From Novimethylophilus kurashikiensis (GTDB lineage: Bacteria; Pseudomonadota; Gammaproteobacteria; Burkholderiales; Methylophilaceae): DNA of 64,000 nt. The first letter of the stretch is position 1. The number at the start of each line of letters is the position of its first letter. The translations under genes and the position numbers were made by a program. Location of the stretch: assembly GCF_003112435.1 (NCBI RefSeq), contig NZ_BDOQ01000003.1, positions 558,001 to 622,000 on the forward strand, given 5' to 3'. Of the stretch, positions 1 to 13,415 are shown in pieces. The notes under the pieces are model-generated. The model was given only the letters and a program-made list of their open reading frames with translations, did not search any database and was not told the DNA's origin.

Positions 1-1372
1 GCCCGAGAAATCCAACCCCGCGCTCGACCTCTACCTGCCGTCTTCGGTGCTGGTGACAGGTTTCGACATCATTTTCTTCTGGGTGGCGCGCATGGTCATG
101 ATGACCAAGCACATCACCGGCAAGATTCCGTTCAAGGACGTCTATGTACACGGCCTGATCCGCGATGCGGAAGGACAGAAGATGTCGAAGTCCAAGGGCA
201 ACGTGCTCGATCCGATCGACCTGATCGACGGCATCAGCCTGGACGAGCTGATCAAGAAGCGCACCACTGGTCTGATGAACCCCAAACAGGCCGAAAGCAT
301 CGAGAAGAAGACGCGCAAGGAATTCCCCGAGGGCATTCCAGCGTTCGGTGTAGACGCGCTGCGCTTCACCTTCGCCTCGCTAGCCAGCCCCGGCCGCGAC
401 ATCAAGTTCGACATGCACCGCTGCGAGGGCTACCGCAACTTCTGCAACAAGTTGTGGAACGCGACACGCTTCGTACTGATGAACGTCGAGGGCAAGGATT
501 GCGGTATGCAACCTTGCAACCACGACTGCGGACCGGAGGGCTACCTGCACTTCTCGCCGGCCGACCGCTGGATCGTGAGTCTTTTGCAGCGCACCGAGGC
601 CGAGGTCGAGAAAGGCTTTGCCGATTACCGCTTCGACTACGTGGCGCAGGCGATCTACAAGTTCGTCTGGGACGAGTACTGCGACTGGTACGTCGAGTTG
701 GCTAAAGTCCAACTGCAAAACGGTACCGAAGCCCAGCAGCGCGCCACGCGCCGTACCCTGCTGCGCGTGCTGGAAACCGTGCTGCGCCTGGCACATCCGG
801 TCATCCCGTTCATCACCGAGGAACTTTGGCAGAAGGTTGCACCGCTGGCAGATCGCCACGGCGAGAGCATCATGCTGCAACCGTATCCCAAGAGTGATAC
901 CGCCAAGATCGACGAGGCTGCGGAAACCTGGGTGGCCAACCTCAAGCAAGCCGTGGACGCCTGCCGCAGCCTGCGCGGCGAGATGAATCTGTCCCCGGCC
1001 CAGAAAGTGCCGCTGGTGGCTGCCGGTCCCAAGGCCGATTTGGAGGCTGTCGCGCCTTACCTCAAGCCGCTTGCCAAGTTAGCCGAGGTTGAGATCGTGG
1101 CTGAACTTCCGGATGCCGATGCGCCCGTGGCCCTGGCCGGCGAGTTCCGCTTGATGCTCAAGGTGGAAATCGACGTTGCCGCCGAGAAGGAGCGTCTATC
1201 CAAAGAAGTGACACGTCTGCAAGGTGAAATCGCAAAAGCGGATGCCAAGCTATCGAACGCCAGCTTCGTAGAACGCGCCCCGGCTGCAGTGGTGGCCCAG
1301 GAGAAGGAACGACTGGAGAATTTCCGCTCCACGCTGGAAAAATTGCAAGCACAGCTCGCAAAACTGAAGTAA
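1..1372 (+). CDS. valS: Valyl-tRNA synthetase, C-terminal part (5' end outside window)
   Basis: Class Ia aminoacyl-tRNA synthetase that charges tRNA-Val in the cytoplasm. The reading frame is open from the left edge (first full codon at base 2), so this is a 3' fragment of about 457 codons. Visible are the end of the Rossmann catalytic domain with the KMSKS loop (bases 179-193, followed by [12 protein letters not shown]), the anticodon-binding helical domain (around [21 protein letters not shown]), and the C-terminal coiled coil typical of ValRS ([24 protein letters not shown] and the final [12 protein letters not shown]). The HIGH motif and editing domain lie outside the window. A hairpin with a T-tract follows the stop. 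Confidence 0.97.
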   Translation, partial: PEKSNPALDLYLPSSVLVTGFDIIFFWVARMVMMTKHITGKIPFKDVYVHGLIRDAEGQKMSKSKGNVLDPIDLIDGISLDELIKKRTTGLMNPKQAESIEKKTRKEFPEGIPAFGVDALRFTFASLASPGRDIKFDMHRCEGYRNFCNKLWNATRFVLMNVEGKDCGMQPCNHDCGPEGYLHFSPADRWIVSLLQRTEAEVEKGFADYRFDYVAQAIYKFVWDEYCDWYVELAKVQLQNGTEAQQRATRRTLLRVLETVLRLAHPVIPFITEELWQKVAPLADRHGESIMLQPYPKSDTAKIDEAAETWVANLKQAVDACRSLRGEMNLSPAQKVPLVAAGPKADLEAVAPYLKPLAKLAEVEIVAELPDADAPVALAGEFRLMLKVEIDVAAEKERLSKEVTRLQGEIAKADAKLSNASFVERAPAAVVAQEKERLENFRSTLEKLQAQLAKLK

Positions 1373-1380
1373 GGCCTAAT

Positions 1381-1411
1381 AGGGGGAGCTCTTTCAAGGT
1401 GCTCCCCTTTT
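1381..1411 (+). terminator. Rho-independent terminator after valS
   Basis: GGGGAGC (1383-1389) pairs with GCTCCCC (1401-1407), with an 11-nt loop, and is followed by TTTT. It sits directly after the valS stop and between valS and the convergent HDOD gene. The T-tract favours termination of the plus strand. Confidence 0.75.
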
Positions 1412-1415
1412 CATT

Positions 1416-2261
1416 TCAACCGGCGGTAAAGTTCTCTGCCACCTCTTCTTCAAACTCTTCCATCCCGTTGAGGCTGATGCCCAGCTCTTCGACGGCCAAT
1501 TCCGCACAAGCAGCCCATTCGCGCTCTACCGGCAATTTCTGCATGACATTGTAGATATGGGTTGCTGTTTGCAGCAGGGCGATGATCGTCTTGAATGGAT
1601 GAATAACCGTCGGGACTTCATGGTGATGGCGAATTGCGCCCAGAATGAGGTCGGGGAGGCGCCAATGCTTACCCACCATATACCCCACGACACAATGATC
1701 GGTGTCGTGGCGTTTGTCTTCTTCGACCAGGTCGGGCCACGCTCCGCTCGCCAGACTCTGGCAATAATCGGAGAAACGCTGCATCAACACCGGCACGCCG
1801 CAATCGTGGAAAAGCCCGGCCATATAAGCCTGGTCGGGCGGAATGCTGCAGATGGAATATTGCTTCTTGGCGATAATGGCGGCGATCTGGGCAATATCCC
1901 CGGAACGCTCCCAGAATTTCTCGAATGCTGCGGAATTGCCCCCCAAAGCCTGACGGACGGCGATGCTTTTGACAATATTGACGACCTGCGTCAGGCCTAG
2001 CACATTAATGGCGATTTCCGCGGAATCCACACGCTTGGAAAGGCCGACTGCGGGCGAATTGACGACCTTGAACAAGCCCGCCATCAAGGCAGGGTCTGTC
2101 GCAATGCTAGCTACAATGGCCTTGGCGCTGACCCGGGGCTCATTGGCTAATCGATCGATCTCGATGAGCACCTTGGGCTGGGGTGGCAAGGTGACGCCTT
2201 GGCCGAGTATGGCCTGAACTTCTGCTGGCTCGATTTCTTTGGGTTGGGACGCTACTAGCAT
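1416..2261 (-). CDS. HDOD domain protein (distal paralogue)
   Basis: Protein of 281 aa made almost entirely of one HDOD domain, a signalling domain related to HD phosphohydrolases. Visible are the N-terminal helical part (LPPQPKVLIEIDRLA, DPALMAGLFKVVNSP), the HD pair in GLFHDCGVPVLMQRF, and the downstream DHCVVGYMVGKHWRLP and RHHHE segments. No receiver, GGDEF or membrane segment is present, so it is a stand-alone cytoplasmic protein. It closely resembles the neighbouring HDOD protein along its whole length, pointing to tandem duplication. It is the last gene of a minus-strand run that also holds metH. The target of such single HDOD proteins is not predictable from sequence; roles in motility, stress and second-messenger signalling are known for relatives. 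Confidence 0.9.
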   Translation of the reverse strand: MLVASQPKEIEPAEVQAILGQGVTLPPQPKVLIEIDRLANEPRVSAKAIVASIATDPALMAGLFKVVNSPAVGLSKRVDSAEIAINVLGLTQVVNIVKSIAVRQALGGNSAAFEKFWERSGDIAQIAAIIAKKQYSICSIPPDQAYMAGLFHDCGVPVLMQRFSDYCQSLASGAWPDLVEEDKRHDTDHCVVGYMVGKHWRLPDLILGAIRHHHEVPTVIHPFKTIIALLQTATHIYNVMQKLPVEREWAACAELAVEELGISLNGMEEFEEEVAENFTAG

Positions 2262-2335
2262 GGGGTGGATTGTTACCTGTTATTGCATGCTGAAAGCACT
2301 ATTTAACTAATCCAGGCCGGTTTTGTCCACCTTCA

Positions 2336-3193
2336 TTATCCGCCCAGGGTAAATGTCTCCAACGCATCCTCTTCAAACTCGAGCAAGCCGTCTTCGGGAA
2401 TCCCGAGTTCTTCGATCACGTTGCGCCAATTGTCTTCCCAGACTATTTCTTGCGGCAGCTTCATCATCAGGTTGTACAAGTGCGTTGCCATTTGCAGCAT
2501 GGCCACCATAGTGATGGCCGGGTGCGCCACCGACCAGATTTCGTGATGGAAACGTACCGATCGAAGAATAAAATCCGGCAGGCGCCAGTGCTTACCGACC
2601 AGATAGCCCACCACGCAATGATCGGTGTTGAACAGCCTGTCCTCGGCGTCGAGCTCCGGCCAGTGTTCGAGATTCTGGCTATCGAGCGCCTTGCAATAAT
2701 TCGGGAAGCGCTGCATCAGGACAGGGACACCGCAATCATGAAACAGCCCGGCCATATAGGCCTGATCGGGGAAGATATTGCACACCGAGACCTGTTTCTT
2801 GGCGATGATGGCCGCAAGTTTCGCGATATCGCCTGAGCGCTCCCAAAACTTCTCGTAGGCAAGGGATTTACCGCCCAGCGCCTGGCGGATGGCGATGCTC
2901 TTGAGCAAATTGGTAATTTGCTTGAGTCCCAACAACGTCACCGCCGTCTCGGCAGAATCGATGCGCTTTGAGAGCCCCATAGCGGGCGAATTCACCACCT
3001 TGAAGACACTCGCCAGCAACGCCGGGTCCTTGGCGATCACCTTGGCCACCGCCTTTACGCTCACATTAGGCTGGCTGGCAAGTTCATCGAGCTCCATCAG
3101 CACCTTGGGCTGAGACGGAATAGCAATGCCCTGCTCGAGAATCGCCTTGATCTCCGGCCCTTCCAGCTCTTTTTGCGCCGATTTCGTTACCAT
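2336..3193 (-). CDS. HDOD domain protein (proximal paralogue)
   Basis: Protein of 285 aa, a second copy of the same HDOD architecture: PSQPKVLMELDELA, DPALLASVFKVVNSP, then GLFHDCGVPVLMQRF and NTDHCVVGYLVGKHWRLP. Like its neighbour it ends in an acidic tail (LLEFEEDALETFTLGG). The start at 3193 has a good ribosome site (AAGGA, about 7 nt upstream). It begins 24 nt after the metH stop, so co-transcription with metH is likely. The stretch EKFWERSGDIA plus AAIIAKKQ is shared with the paralogue. Function is inferred only as signalling. Confidence 0.9.
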   Translation of the reverse strand: MVTKSAQKELEGPEIKAILEQGIAIPSQPKVLMELDELASQPNVSVKAVAKVIAKDPALLASVFKVVNSPAMGLSKRIDSAETAVTLLGLKQITNLLKSIAIRQALGGKSLAYEKFWERSGDIAKLAAIIAKKQVSVCNIFPDQAYMAGLFHDCGVPVLMQRFPNYCKALDSQNLEHWPELDAEDRLFNTDHCVVGYLVGKHWRLPDFILRSVRFHHEIWSVAHPAITMVAMLQMATHLYNLMMKLPQEIVWEDNWRNVIEELGIPEDGLLEFEEDALETFTLGG

Positions 3194-3217
3194 GAGCTTG
3201 TCCTTATCCGTGAGCCA

Positions 3218-7069
<3,852 letters not shown>

Positions 7070-7117
7070 TGACCTGCTTTCAAGCAATCGTCGGTTTTGA
7101 ACAAACCGGAAAAATTG

Positions 7118-8353
7118 TTAATCGACCATTTCGCCCAGCTGGCCGACCCATTGCATGGCCTCCAACTCGGCATGGCTGAGATCGGCCGCGGTGAGGTGCA
7201 GGCTTTCCAGGCCTTCGGCAACCGACGAAAAATCGCCGATTTCCACACTTTCCATCAGCGCGAGAAGCCGCCCCAGGTAACCCTGACGCAACAGAATGGC
7301 ATCGCGTACATCCTCGGACAGGCTTAGCTGGTTGAGGATGTCTTCCATGTTCATGCCCAACAGCACGTCCACCAGCGACAAGATGCCAGTCATGAACGCA
7401 GCATCGGCATCCACCTGCTTGCTGCGCGACTGGCACAGCAATTCCATTGTTCTTGCCCGTGTGGCCGCCATTTGCATCAGAGGATTGGTGGCGATGGTAC
7501 CGTCCTGCACATACAACAACAGCTGGACCCAGCGCTGCAAATGCTTATGTCCCAGCACTACCAGCGCTTGTTGCAGCGAACTGATCTTGAGCCGCAGCCC
7601 CATGCCGACCGAATTCACCAAGCGCAACAGGCCCAACACCAAGTTGGGGCTTTCCTTGAACGTATTCTCGATCTCGCGGATCTCGACGTCGTTCATGATC
7701 TGGTTCATTACCCGCAACAGCACCAGCTGGCGAGGATTGGCTTTCTTGCCTGACAAAATCGCCGGCCGCGCGAAAAAGTAGCCCTGGAACAGCGAAAATC
7801 CCCAGGCATGACAGCGATGGAACTGCTCGAGGTCTTCCACCTTTTCCGCCAGCAGCTGAATCTGCGGCCATCGCCGTATGCGCTCCAAAGACGCCTCGAC
7901 CTGCTCGGGTGAGGAAAGCAGCATATCGAATTTGATGATATCGACGACCTCGAACAACTCATCGTACGAATCGTCGTATTCGAAATCGTCCAAAGCCAGG
8001 CGAAAGCCCTTGGCCTTCAACTCGCGGCAGCGCTCGACTGCCTTGGGGTCGATCTTCACCGTCTCTAGGATCTCGAGCACGATGCGTTCCTTAGGCAACA
8101 GCTCGAGCACGTCGCTCATCAGCAACTCGTAGGACACGTTGATGAACCCGAGTTGCTTGTCCAGCACGTTGTCGATACCGAAATGACTGACTGTGTTCGT
8201 AATCACAGTTGCAGTCGCCAGCACGTCGTTGGTGACGTTCGCACTCAGGTTCCAGCCCGAGCGGAACAATAGCTCATAGGCCACCACGTTCTGGCTGGCG
8301 TCCAGGATCGGCTGGCGCCCCAGGAATATCTCGGTGTGTTCTGGCAGGTTCAA
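7118..8353 (-). CDS. EAL-HDOD two-domain signalling protein (YuxH-like)
   Basis: Protein of 411 aa with an N-terminal EAL-type domain and a C-terminal HDOD domain (about residues 205-400). The EAL domain is degenerate: it has GRQPILDASQNVVAYELLFRSG where active enzymes have E-A/V-L-R, and DDFEYDDSYDELF in place of the usual DDFGTGYSSL. It is therefore probably a sensor or scaffold and not a cyclic-di-GMP phosphodiesterase. The HDOD part reads IENTFKESPNLVLGLLRLVNSVGMGL. The start is a TTG at 8353 with GGGAG about 12 nt upstream. It lies 48 nt before metH on the same strand, so the two may share a transcript. Function is inferred from the family. Confidence 0.9.
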   Translation of the reverse strand: MNLPEHTEIFLGRQPILDASQNVVAYELLFRSGWNLSANVTNDVLATATVITNTVSHFGIDNVLDKQLGFINVSYELLMSDVLELLPKERIVLEILETVKIDPKAVERCRELKAKGFRLALDDFEYDDSYDELFEVVDIIKFDMLLSSPEQVEASLERIRRWPQIQLLAEKVEDLEQFHRCHAWGFSLFQGYFFARPAILSGKKANPRQLVLLRVMNQIMNDVEIREIENTFKESPNLVLGLLRLVNSVGMGLRLKISSLQQALVVLGHKHLQRWVQLLLYVQDGTIATNPLMQMAATRARTMELLCQSRSKQVDADAAFMTGILSLVDVLLGMNMEDILNQLSLSEDVRDAILLRQGYLGRLLALMESVEIGDFSSVAEGLESLHLTAADLSHAELEAMQWVGQLGEMVD

Positions 8354-8643
8354 GGCTAAATGCGCTCCCGGTTCAGCGGGATAAACGCCAGCACCTGAGC
8401 TAGGCCCTCACGAAATACGCGGCAAGGTGTCGAATCCATTTTTGTTGTTTCTGGGCAAACCCATCTGGTGTCATGGCAATCGACCGGCGCTTCAGCCCCG
8501 GCGGCCGGCACCCCGCCGGCAATTCCTACTGATGCGATAAATGCCTTATTATACGCCGTTTATTGCCAGCCCTGAATCGGCAGGGCATGGGCTGGCGTCG
8601 CAGGCAAAATAACGGGTTCGGGGTGCGAGTGGTTTTAAACGGC
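8354..8643. other. Intergenic region between divergent EAL-HDOD and carbonic anhydrase genes
   Basis: About 290 bp without a supported gene. It contains a GC-rich hairpin (GCCGGC-ACCCC-GCCGGC near 8508-8524) and a possible sigma-70 minus-10 hexamer TATTAT at 8547-8552 for the plus strand, without a convincing minus-35. An in-frame extension of the carbonic anhydrase reading frame runs back to a TTG at 8563 and an ATG at 8587, but the extra residues do not look like part of the protein. Confidence 0.4.
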
Positions 8644-9414
8644 ATGAGATTGAGTAGTTGGCTGGGGTTGGCGTATTTAGCGCTTGCCAGTCTGCCTTCA
8701 TTGGCCCAGGAAGATGCCGCCGGCGACGAATTCGCACAGCTGCGCGGCGTAGTGCGCAACCTCATGGACGACAACGCCGCCTTCGTCAAATCCCACAAGC
8801 CCGATTACTTCAAGCCATTCCAGGAAAAACAGCAGCCTCGCGCCACTGTCGTCACCTGTGCCGATTCGCGCGTACACATGCAAGCCTTCGACAAAACGCC
8901 GGACGGCGATTTATTCGTGGTGCGCAACATCGGCAACCAGATCGCCACGTCCGAGGGATCGGTGGAATACGGCGTGCGCCAGCTGCATACGCCGCTGCTT
9001 ATTGTGATCGGCCATTCGGCCTGCGGTGCCATCAAGGCCGCGTATAGCAAGGACGCGGACAACTCACCTGCCATCAAGCGCGAGCTCGCCACCATCAAGC
9101 TCCCGCCCAAGAACCCAAAGCAAGATGCCGAGGAACAATGGCTGACCGGCGTGCAGACCAACGTCAACCTGCAAGTCACGTTCGCGCTCAACAAATTCGA
9201 CGCCGAAGTGAGCGCAGGCAAACTGACAATCATCGGCGCTATCTACGATTTTCAAAATGCGTTGAAACAGGGCCAGGGCCGGCTGGTCATTACCAACATC
9301 AACGGCAAAACGGACGCCGGCAGCATCATGGCGGCCCTCATGAACTTTTCAGGCGCGAGCCTCAAGCTGGACAAGCAGCCGGCCAAAGCGTCCTTCACCA
9401 AGAAATCCGACTAA
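8644..9414 (+). CDS. Beta-class carbonic anhydrase, exported
   Basis: Interconverts CO2 and bicarbonate. The mature part shows the beta-class zinc site: Cys with the Asp-Arg dyad in VTCADSRVH (near 8857) and the second His and Cys in IGHSACGAIKA. I start at ATG 8644 because the result begins with a classical signal peptide (MRLSSWLGLAYLALASLPSLAQ, cut after SLA), giving a 256-aa periplasmic protein; starts at 8587 or 8563 would bury it. Its TAA overlaps the mpl ATG (TAATG), so the two genes are translationally coupled. Periplasmic beta-carbonic anhydrases are known but less common than cytoplasmic ones. Confidence 0.92.
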   Translation: MRLSSWLGLAYLALASLPSLAQEDAAGDEFAQLRGVVRNLMDDNAAFVKSHKPDYFKPFQEKQQPRATVVTCADSRVHMQAFDKTPDGDLFVVRNIGNQIATSEGSVEYGVRQLHTPLLIVIGHSACGAIKAAYSKDADNSPAIKRELATIKLPPKNPKQDAEEQWLTGVQTNVNLQVTFALNKFDAEVSAGKLTIIGAIYDFQNALKQGQGRLVITNINGKTDAGSIMAALMNFSGASLKLDKQPAKASFTKKSD

Positions 9415-10787
9415 TGCACATCCATATCCTCGGCATTTGCGGCACGTTCATGGGCGGTATCGCCGCCCTCGCCAAGCAATCCGGTCACCGCGTCACCGGT
9501 TGCGATGCCAATGTTTATCCGCCCATGAGTACTCAGCTGGAAGCGCAGGGCATCGATCTCATCGAGGGCTACTCCGAAGATCAGCTTGAGCTCAACCCGG
9601 ATATCTACGTCATCGGCAACGTCGTCTCGCGCGGCAATCCACTCATGGAGGCCATTCTCAATCGTGGCCTCCCATACGTCTCTGGCCCCCAATGGCTCGC
9701 CGAGAACATCCTGCACGACAAATGGGTGCTGGCTGTCGCCGGCACACACGGCAAGACGACGACCACCTCCATGCTGGCCTGGATCCTCGAAGACGCGGGC
9801 TTGAGCCCAGGCTTCCTCATCGGCGGGGTGCCCCAGAACTTCGGCCTTTCCGCTCGCCTGCCCGGTGCTCCCCGGCAGGAACCCAAGGGCAAATCGCCGT
9901 TCTTCGTGATCGAAGCCGACGAATACGACACGGCCTTCTTCGACAAACGCTCCAAGTTCGTCCACTACCGCCCACGCACGGCGGTGCTGAACAACCTGGA
10001 GTTCGACCACGCTGATATCTTCGCCGACCTCAACGCCATCGAAACCCAGTTCCACCACTTGGTACGCACGGTGCCAGGGCAAGGACTCATTATCGCCAAC
10101 GGCGAGGAAGACAGCCTGGAGCGCGTAATGGCGCGAGGCTGCTGGACGCCCACTGAACATTTCAATCACGCCACCGGCTGGCGCGCTACCAATGTACAAC
10201 CAGACGGCAGCTTTACCGTGGAATTGTCCGGACAGCCGCAAGGCCGTGTGGAATGGAGCCTGATGGGCGCCCACAACCGAAGCAACGCACTGGCCGCAAT
10301 CGCCGCAGCACGACACATCGGCGTAACGCCAAAGACTGCCTGCGATGCACTGGGCCGTTTCGAGAACGTGAAGCGCCGCATGGAAATCCGCGGCGTGGTC
10401 AACGACATCACCGTCTACGACGATTTCGCCCACCATCCCACTGCGATAGCGACCACCGTGGCAGGGCTGCGCGCCAAGACCGGCAAGGCCCGCATCCTCG
10501 CCGTGCTGGAACCGCGCTCCAACACCATGAAACTGGGCGTGATGAAAACTGCGCTGCCGGGCAGCCTGAAGGATGCCGACCAGGTCTTCTGCTATGCCGG
10601 CAACCTGGGCTGGGATGCGGCAGAGGCCCTGGCGCCGTTGGGAAATAAAGCCGTCACTAAGAACGATTTGCACGATTTGGTCGAGGCCATTGCCCGTGAG
10701 GCCCGACCCGGCGACCATATCCTGGTCATGAGCAACGGCGGGTTCGGCGGCATTCACAGTAAATTGCTGGAGAGGTTGGCGGCTTGA
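9414..10787 (+). CDS. mpl: UDP-MurNAc:L-alanyl-gamma-D-glutamyl-meso-DAP ligase
   Basis: Mur-ligase-family enzyme of cell-wall recycling. It joins the tripeptide recovered from murein turnover directly to UDP-MurNAc with ATP. The 457-aa protein has the N-terminal UDP-MurNAc domain (MHIHILGICGTFMGGIAALA), the ATP loop GTHGKTTTTSMLAW, the central DEYDTAFFDKRSKF region, NNLEFDHADIF, and the C-terminal domain with VYDDFAHHPTAI and EPRSNTMKLG. The Mpl signature (ICGTFMGG, and EPRSNTMK) separates it from MurC. It overlaps the stop of the carbonic anhydrase gene and its own stop overlaps the TTG of the next gene. Confidence 0.95.
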   Translation: MHIHILGICGTFMGGIAALAKQSGHRVTGCDANVYPPMSTQLEAQGIDLIEGYSEDQLELNPDIYVIGNVVSRGNPLMEAILNRGLPYVSGPQWLAENILHDKWVLAVAGTHGKTTTTSMLAWILEDAGLSPGFLIGGVPQNFGLSARLPGAPRQEPKGKSPFFVIEADEYDTAFFDKRSKFVHYRPRTAVLNNLEFDHADIFADLNAIETQFHHLVRTVPGQGLIIANGEEDSLERVMARGCWTPTEHFNHATGWRATNVQPDGSFTVELSGQPQGRVEWSLMGAHNRSNALAAIAAARHIGVTPKTACDALGRFENVKRRMEIRGVVNDITVYDDFAHHPTAIATTVAGLRAKTGKARILAVLEPRSNTMKLGVMKTALPGSLKDADQVFCYAGNLGWDAAEALAPLGNKAVTKNDLHDLVEAIAREARPGDHILVMSNGGFGGIHSKLLERLAA

Positions 10788-11719
10788 AATCCTGGTTGGC
10801 CTACGCCCGGACCCATCTGTTCGAAGTCGCGCTAGGGGTTTCCCTGGCGCTGCATGCCATTGTCATTGGCGGCATCAATTTCAGCCTGCCCGATCTCAAA
10901 AAACTTCAGGACAACCTGGCAACGCTGGATGTGATCCTGGTCAACGCCAAGACCAATTCGCGCCCCATCAAGGCCGATGCGCTGGCGCAGACCAACCTGG
11001 ATCGCGGCGGCAATACGGAAGAAAAACGGCGCATGAAGTCGCCGTTGCCTTCGGCGAAAAAAATGGCGGTCGATACCAGCGCCACGCCGGATGCCTCCGA
11101 GAAGCGCATGGCGGCGCAAGTCGCGCAGATCGAGGCCGATCGCGTCGAACGCCAGCAAAAGGTGCAGCAACTGGAACAGCGCGTGCAGCAGACCATGACG
11201 CAGCTCAAATCCACACGCCAAGTCGAGCAGACGCCCACCCCGACTGCCGCGGCCAAACCTCAGGTCGAAGCCAGCGATCTCTTGAGCAAGAGCCTGTTGC
11301 AAGCCGCACAACTCGAGGCCGAGATCGCCAAGGAACAAGACGATTACCAGCGCCGCCCCAAGCGCAAGTTCATCGGTGCCCGCGCTGCAGAATACAAGTT
11401 TGCCGCCTACGTCGAGGATTGGCGCCAGAAGGTGGAAAAAGTGGGGAACCTCAATTATCCCGAAGCGGCCAAAACCCAGAAGATCTACGGCAAACTCAAA
11501 ATGACGGTGTCCATTCGCGCCGACGGCACTATCGAAAGCCTGGAAATCAACCAAAGCTCAGGCTACAAGGTGCTCGATGACGCCGCTAAGCGCATCGTCG
11601 AGCTAGCCGCACCCTATGCCGCCTTTACCCCGGACATACGCAAGGACACCGACATCCTCAGCATCACCCGTACCTGGACCTTCACCCGCGAAGAATCTCT
11701 CGCCTCATCCGCCAACTAG
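10784..11719 (+). CDS. TonB-family energy transducer
   Basis: Protein of 311 aa with a short cytoplasmic N-terminus, one membrane helix (FEVALGVSLALHAIVIGGINF), a long Gln/Lys/Ala-rich periplasmic spacer predicted to be coiled coil (about residues 95-190), and a C-terminal TonB domain (YPEAAKTQKIYGKLKMTVSI, DGTIESLEINQSSG, RIVELAAPYAAF). TonB proteins carry proton-motive energy to outer-membrane receptors. The start is a TTG overlapping the mpl stop (TTGA). No exbB or exbD lies alongside, so any partners are elsewhere. The spacer is not the classical Pro-Lys type. Confidence 0.85.
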   Translation: MKSWLAYARTHLFEVALGVSLALHAIVIGGINFSLPDLKKLQDNLATLDVILVNAKTNSRPIKADALAQTNLDRGGNTEEKRRMKSPLPSAKKMAVDTSATPDASEKRMAAQVAQIEADRVERQQKVQQLEQRVQQTMTQLKSTRQVEQTPTPTAAAKPQVEASDLLSKSLLQAAQLEAEIAKEQDDYQRRPKRKFIGARAAEYKFAAYVEDWRQKVEKVGNLNYPEAAKTQKIYGKLKMTVSIRADGTIESLEINQSSGYKVLDDAAKRIVELAAPYAAFTPDIRKDTDILSITRTWTFTREESLASSAN

Positions 11720-11743
11720 CTTTTAAAAACTCGCCATAACATT

Positions 11744-12055
11744 ATGAGCCACTTCCAACATCACGTATTTTTTTGCCTCAACCAGCGTGAGGACGGCGCC
11801 CTATGCTGCGGCACCGGCAATACCGAGGCGCTGTTCGACTACATGAAGTCGCGCATCAAGGCCGAAAAGCTCAACGGCGAGAGCAAGACGCGCGTGAATC
11901 GCGCCGGTTGCTTCGACCGCTGCGGCGAAGGCCCCTTGATGGTGGTGTACCCCGAGGCTGTCTGGTACACATTCATTGACCGGGAAGACATCGACGAAAT
12001 CATCGAATCCCACATCAAGCAGGGCAAGGTCGTAGAACGCTTGAAGGTGGAATAA
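11744..12055 (+). CDS. Thioredoxin-like [2Fe-2S] ferredoxin
   Basis: Small protein of 103 aa. Four cysteines are placed as in thioredoxin-fold ferredoxins: Cys11 (FFCLNQ), Cys21/Cys22 (GALCCGTG), Cys56 and Cys60 (NRAGCFDRCGEGP). The conserved GPLMVVYPEAVWYTFID segment supports the assignment. Such proteins bind a 2Fe-2S cluster; their electron partners are mostly unknown. It lies 24 nt after the TonB gene and may be its co-transcribed neighbour. A strong bidirectional terminator follows. Confidence 0.88.
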   Translation: MSHFQHHVFFCLNQREDGALCCGTGNTEALFDYMKSRIKAEKLNGESKTRVNRAGCFDRCGEGPLMVVYPEAVWYTFIDREDIDEIIESHIKQGKVVERLKVE

Positions 12056-12070
12056 ACCCAAAGCCCAAAT

Positions 12071-12110
12071 AAAAAACGGCGGCGGTCTTCGCAGACCTGC
12101 CGCCGTTTTT
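12071..12110. terminator. Bidirectional rho-independent terminator
   Basis: Long stem ACGGCGGC plus GGTCT, loop TCGC, then AGACC, one bulged T and GCCGCCGT. It is flanked by an A-tract on the left and TTTTT on the right, so it can stop both the ferredoxin transcript (plus) and the hemL transcript (minus). It sits between the two convergent genes. Confidence 0.92.
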
Positions 12111-12127
12111 ATTTCTACTGCTGTCGA

Positions 12128-13402
12128 TCAGGCGCCAAAAGCCCTGCGCGCCGCGTCCAGCGTCTTCTCGATTTCCGCATCACCGTGCATAGCGGAGACG
12201 AAGCCGGCTTCGAACGCCGAAGGCGCCAGGTAAACGCCGTTTTCCAGCATGGCATGGAAGAAGCGGTTGAAGGCATCCTTATCCGACTGCATGACTTCGG
12301 CGTAACTCGATGGCGCTTGTTCGCTGAAATACACGCCAAACATGCCGCCTACGCTTTGCGCACTGAAGGTCACGCCTTTCTCCTTGGCCACCTGCTTCAA
12401 CCCATCTACAAACTGCGCGGTGCGGGCGGTCAGGCGATCGTAGAAACCGGCTTGCTGCACCAGCTTCAACGTCGTCAACCCAGCTGCCACGGCGACCGGA
12501 TTGCCGGACAGCGTACCGGCCTGATACACCGGACCCACCGGCGCCAGGCATTGCATGATGTCGCGGCGTCCGCCGAAAGCACCTACAGGTAGACCGCCGC
12601 CGATGACCTTGCCCAGCGTAGTGAGGTCGGGCGTAATGCCGTAGAGCCCTTGCGCACCGCCCAGGGCCACGCGGAAACCCGTCATCACTTCGTCGAAAAT
12701 CAGGACCGCGCCGCGCTGGGAGCACTGCGCACGCAGGGCTTGCAGGAAGCCGGGGGCGGGCGCGATCAGGTTCATGTTGCCTGCGACGGGCTCGACGATG
12801 ACGCAAGCGATTTCGCTGCCGATGGTGGCGAACAGCTCTTCCACGCCTGCGATGTCGTTATAGGACAACGTGATGGTGTGCGCTGCGACTTCAGGCGGCA
12901 CGCCGGCCGAACTCGGCTGGCCGAAAGTGAGAGCGCCGGAACCGGCCTTCACCAGCAAGGCATCGGCGTGGCCGTGGTAGCAGCCTTCGAACTTGACGAT
13001 CTTGCTGCGTCCGGTAAAACCGCGTGCCAGGCGGATTGCGCTCATGGTCGCTTCAGTGCCGGAGCTGACCAGGCGCACCTGCTCCATGCTGGGCACCAGC
13101 TTGATCAGGAGCTCCGCCATTTCCAGCTCGCGAGCCGTGGGCGCGCCGAACGACAAACTATTACCCGCCGCTTCGCGAACAGCCTCGATCACTTCAGGAT
13201 GCGCGTGACCCAGGATCATCGGCCCCCAGGAGCCGACGTAATCCACGTACTGGTTGTCGTCCTCGTCCCAGACATACGCTCCTAGGCCGCGCTTGAAGAA
13301 CACCGGCGTGCCGCCCACCGAGCGGAAGGCGCGTACCGGCGAGTTGACGCCGCCTGGAATGAGTTTCTGGGATCGTTCGAACAACTGCTGGTTTTTGCTC
13401 AT
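12128..13402 (-). CDS. hemL: Glutamate-1-semialdehyde 2,1-aminomutase
   Basis: PLP enzyme that converts glutamate-1-semialdehyde to 5-aminolevulinate, the committed tetrapyrrole precursor in the C5 pathway. It is 424 aa, matching the family. Visible are [16 protein letters not shown] at the N-terminus, the phosphate-binding [16 protein letters not shown], the Asp of the cofactor site in [10 protein letters not shown], and the Schiff-base lysine in [19 protein letters not shown] chose the ATG at 13402 ([11 protein letters not shown]); an upstream in-frame extension to 13453 overlaps no family sequence. It lies 13 nt after thiE on the same strand. Confidence 0.97.
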   Translation of the reverse strand: MSKNQQLFERSQKLIPGGVNSPVRAFRSVGGTPVFFKRGLGAYVWDEDDNQYVDYVGSWGPMILGHAHPEVIEAVREAAGNSLSFGAPTARELEMAELLIKLVPSMEQVRLVSSGTEATMSAIRLARGFTGRSKIVKFEGCYHGHADALLVKAGSGALTFGQPSSAGVPPEVAAHTITLSYNDIAGVEELFATIGSEIACVIVEPVAGNMNLIAPAPGFLQALRAQCSQRGAVLIFDEVMTGFRVALGGAQGLYGITPDLTTLGKVIGGGLPVGAFGGRRDIMQCLAPVGPVYQAGTLSGNPVAVAAGLTTLKLVQQAGFYDRLTARTAQFVDGLKQVAKEKGVTFSAQSVGGMFGVYFSEQAPSSYAEVMQSDKDAFNRFFHAMLENGVYLAPSAFEAGFVSAMHGDAEIEKTLDAARRAFGA

Positions 13403-13415
13403 GATGTCTGGGTTT

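Noticed and set aside
7070-7117. Cobalamin or SAM riboswitch before metH
   Set aside because: The gap to the upstream gene is only 48 nt, too short for either riboswitch, and no B12-box is visible.
9138-9413. Upstream extension of the mpl reading frame inside the carbonic anhydrase gene
   Set aside because: The extension is out of frame with the carbonic anhydrase and lacks family similarity; the natural Mpl start MHIHILGICGTF is at 9414.
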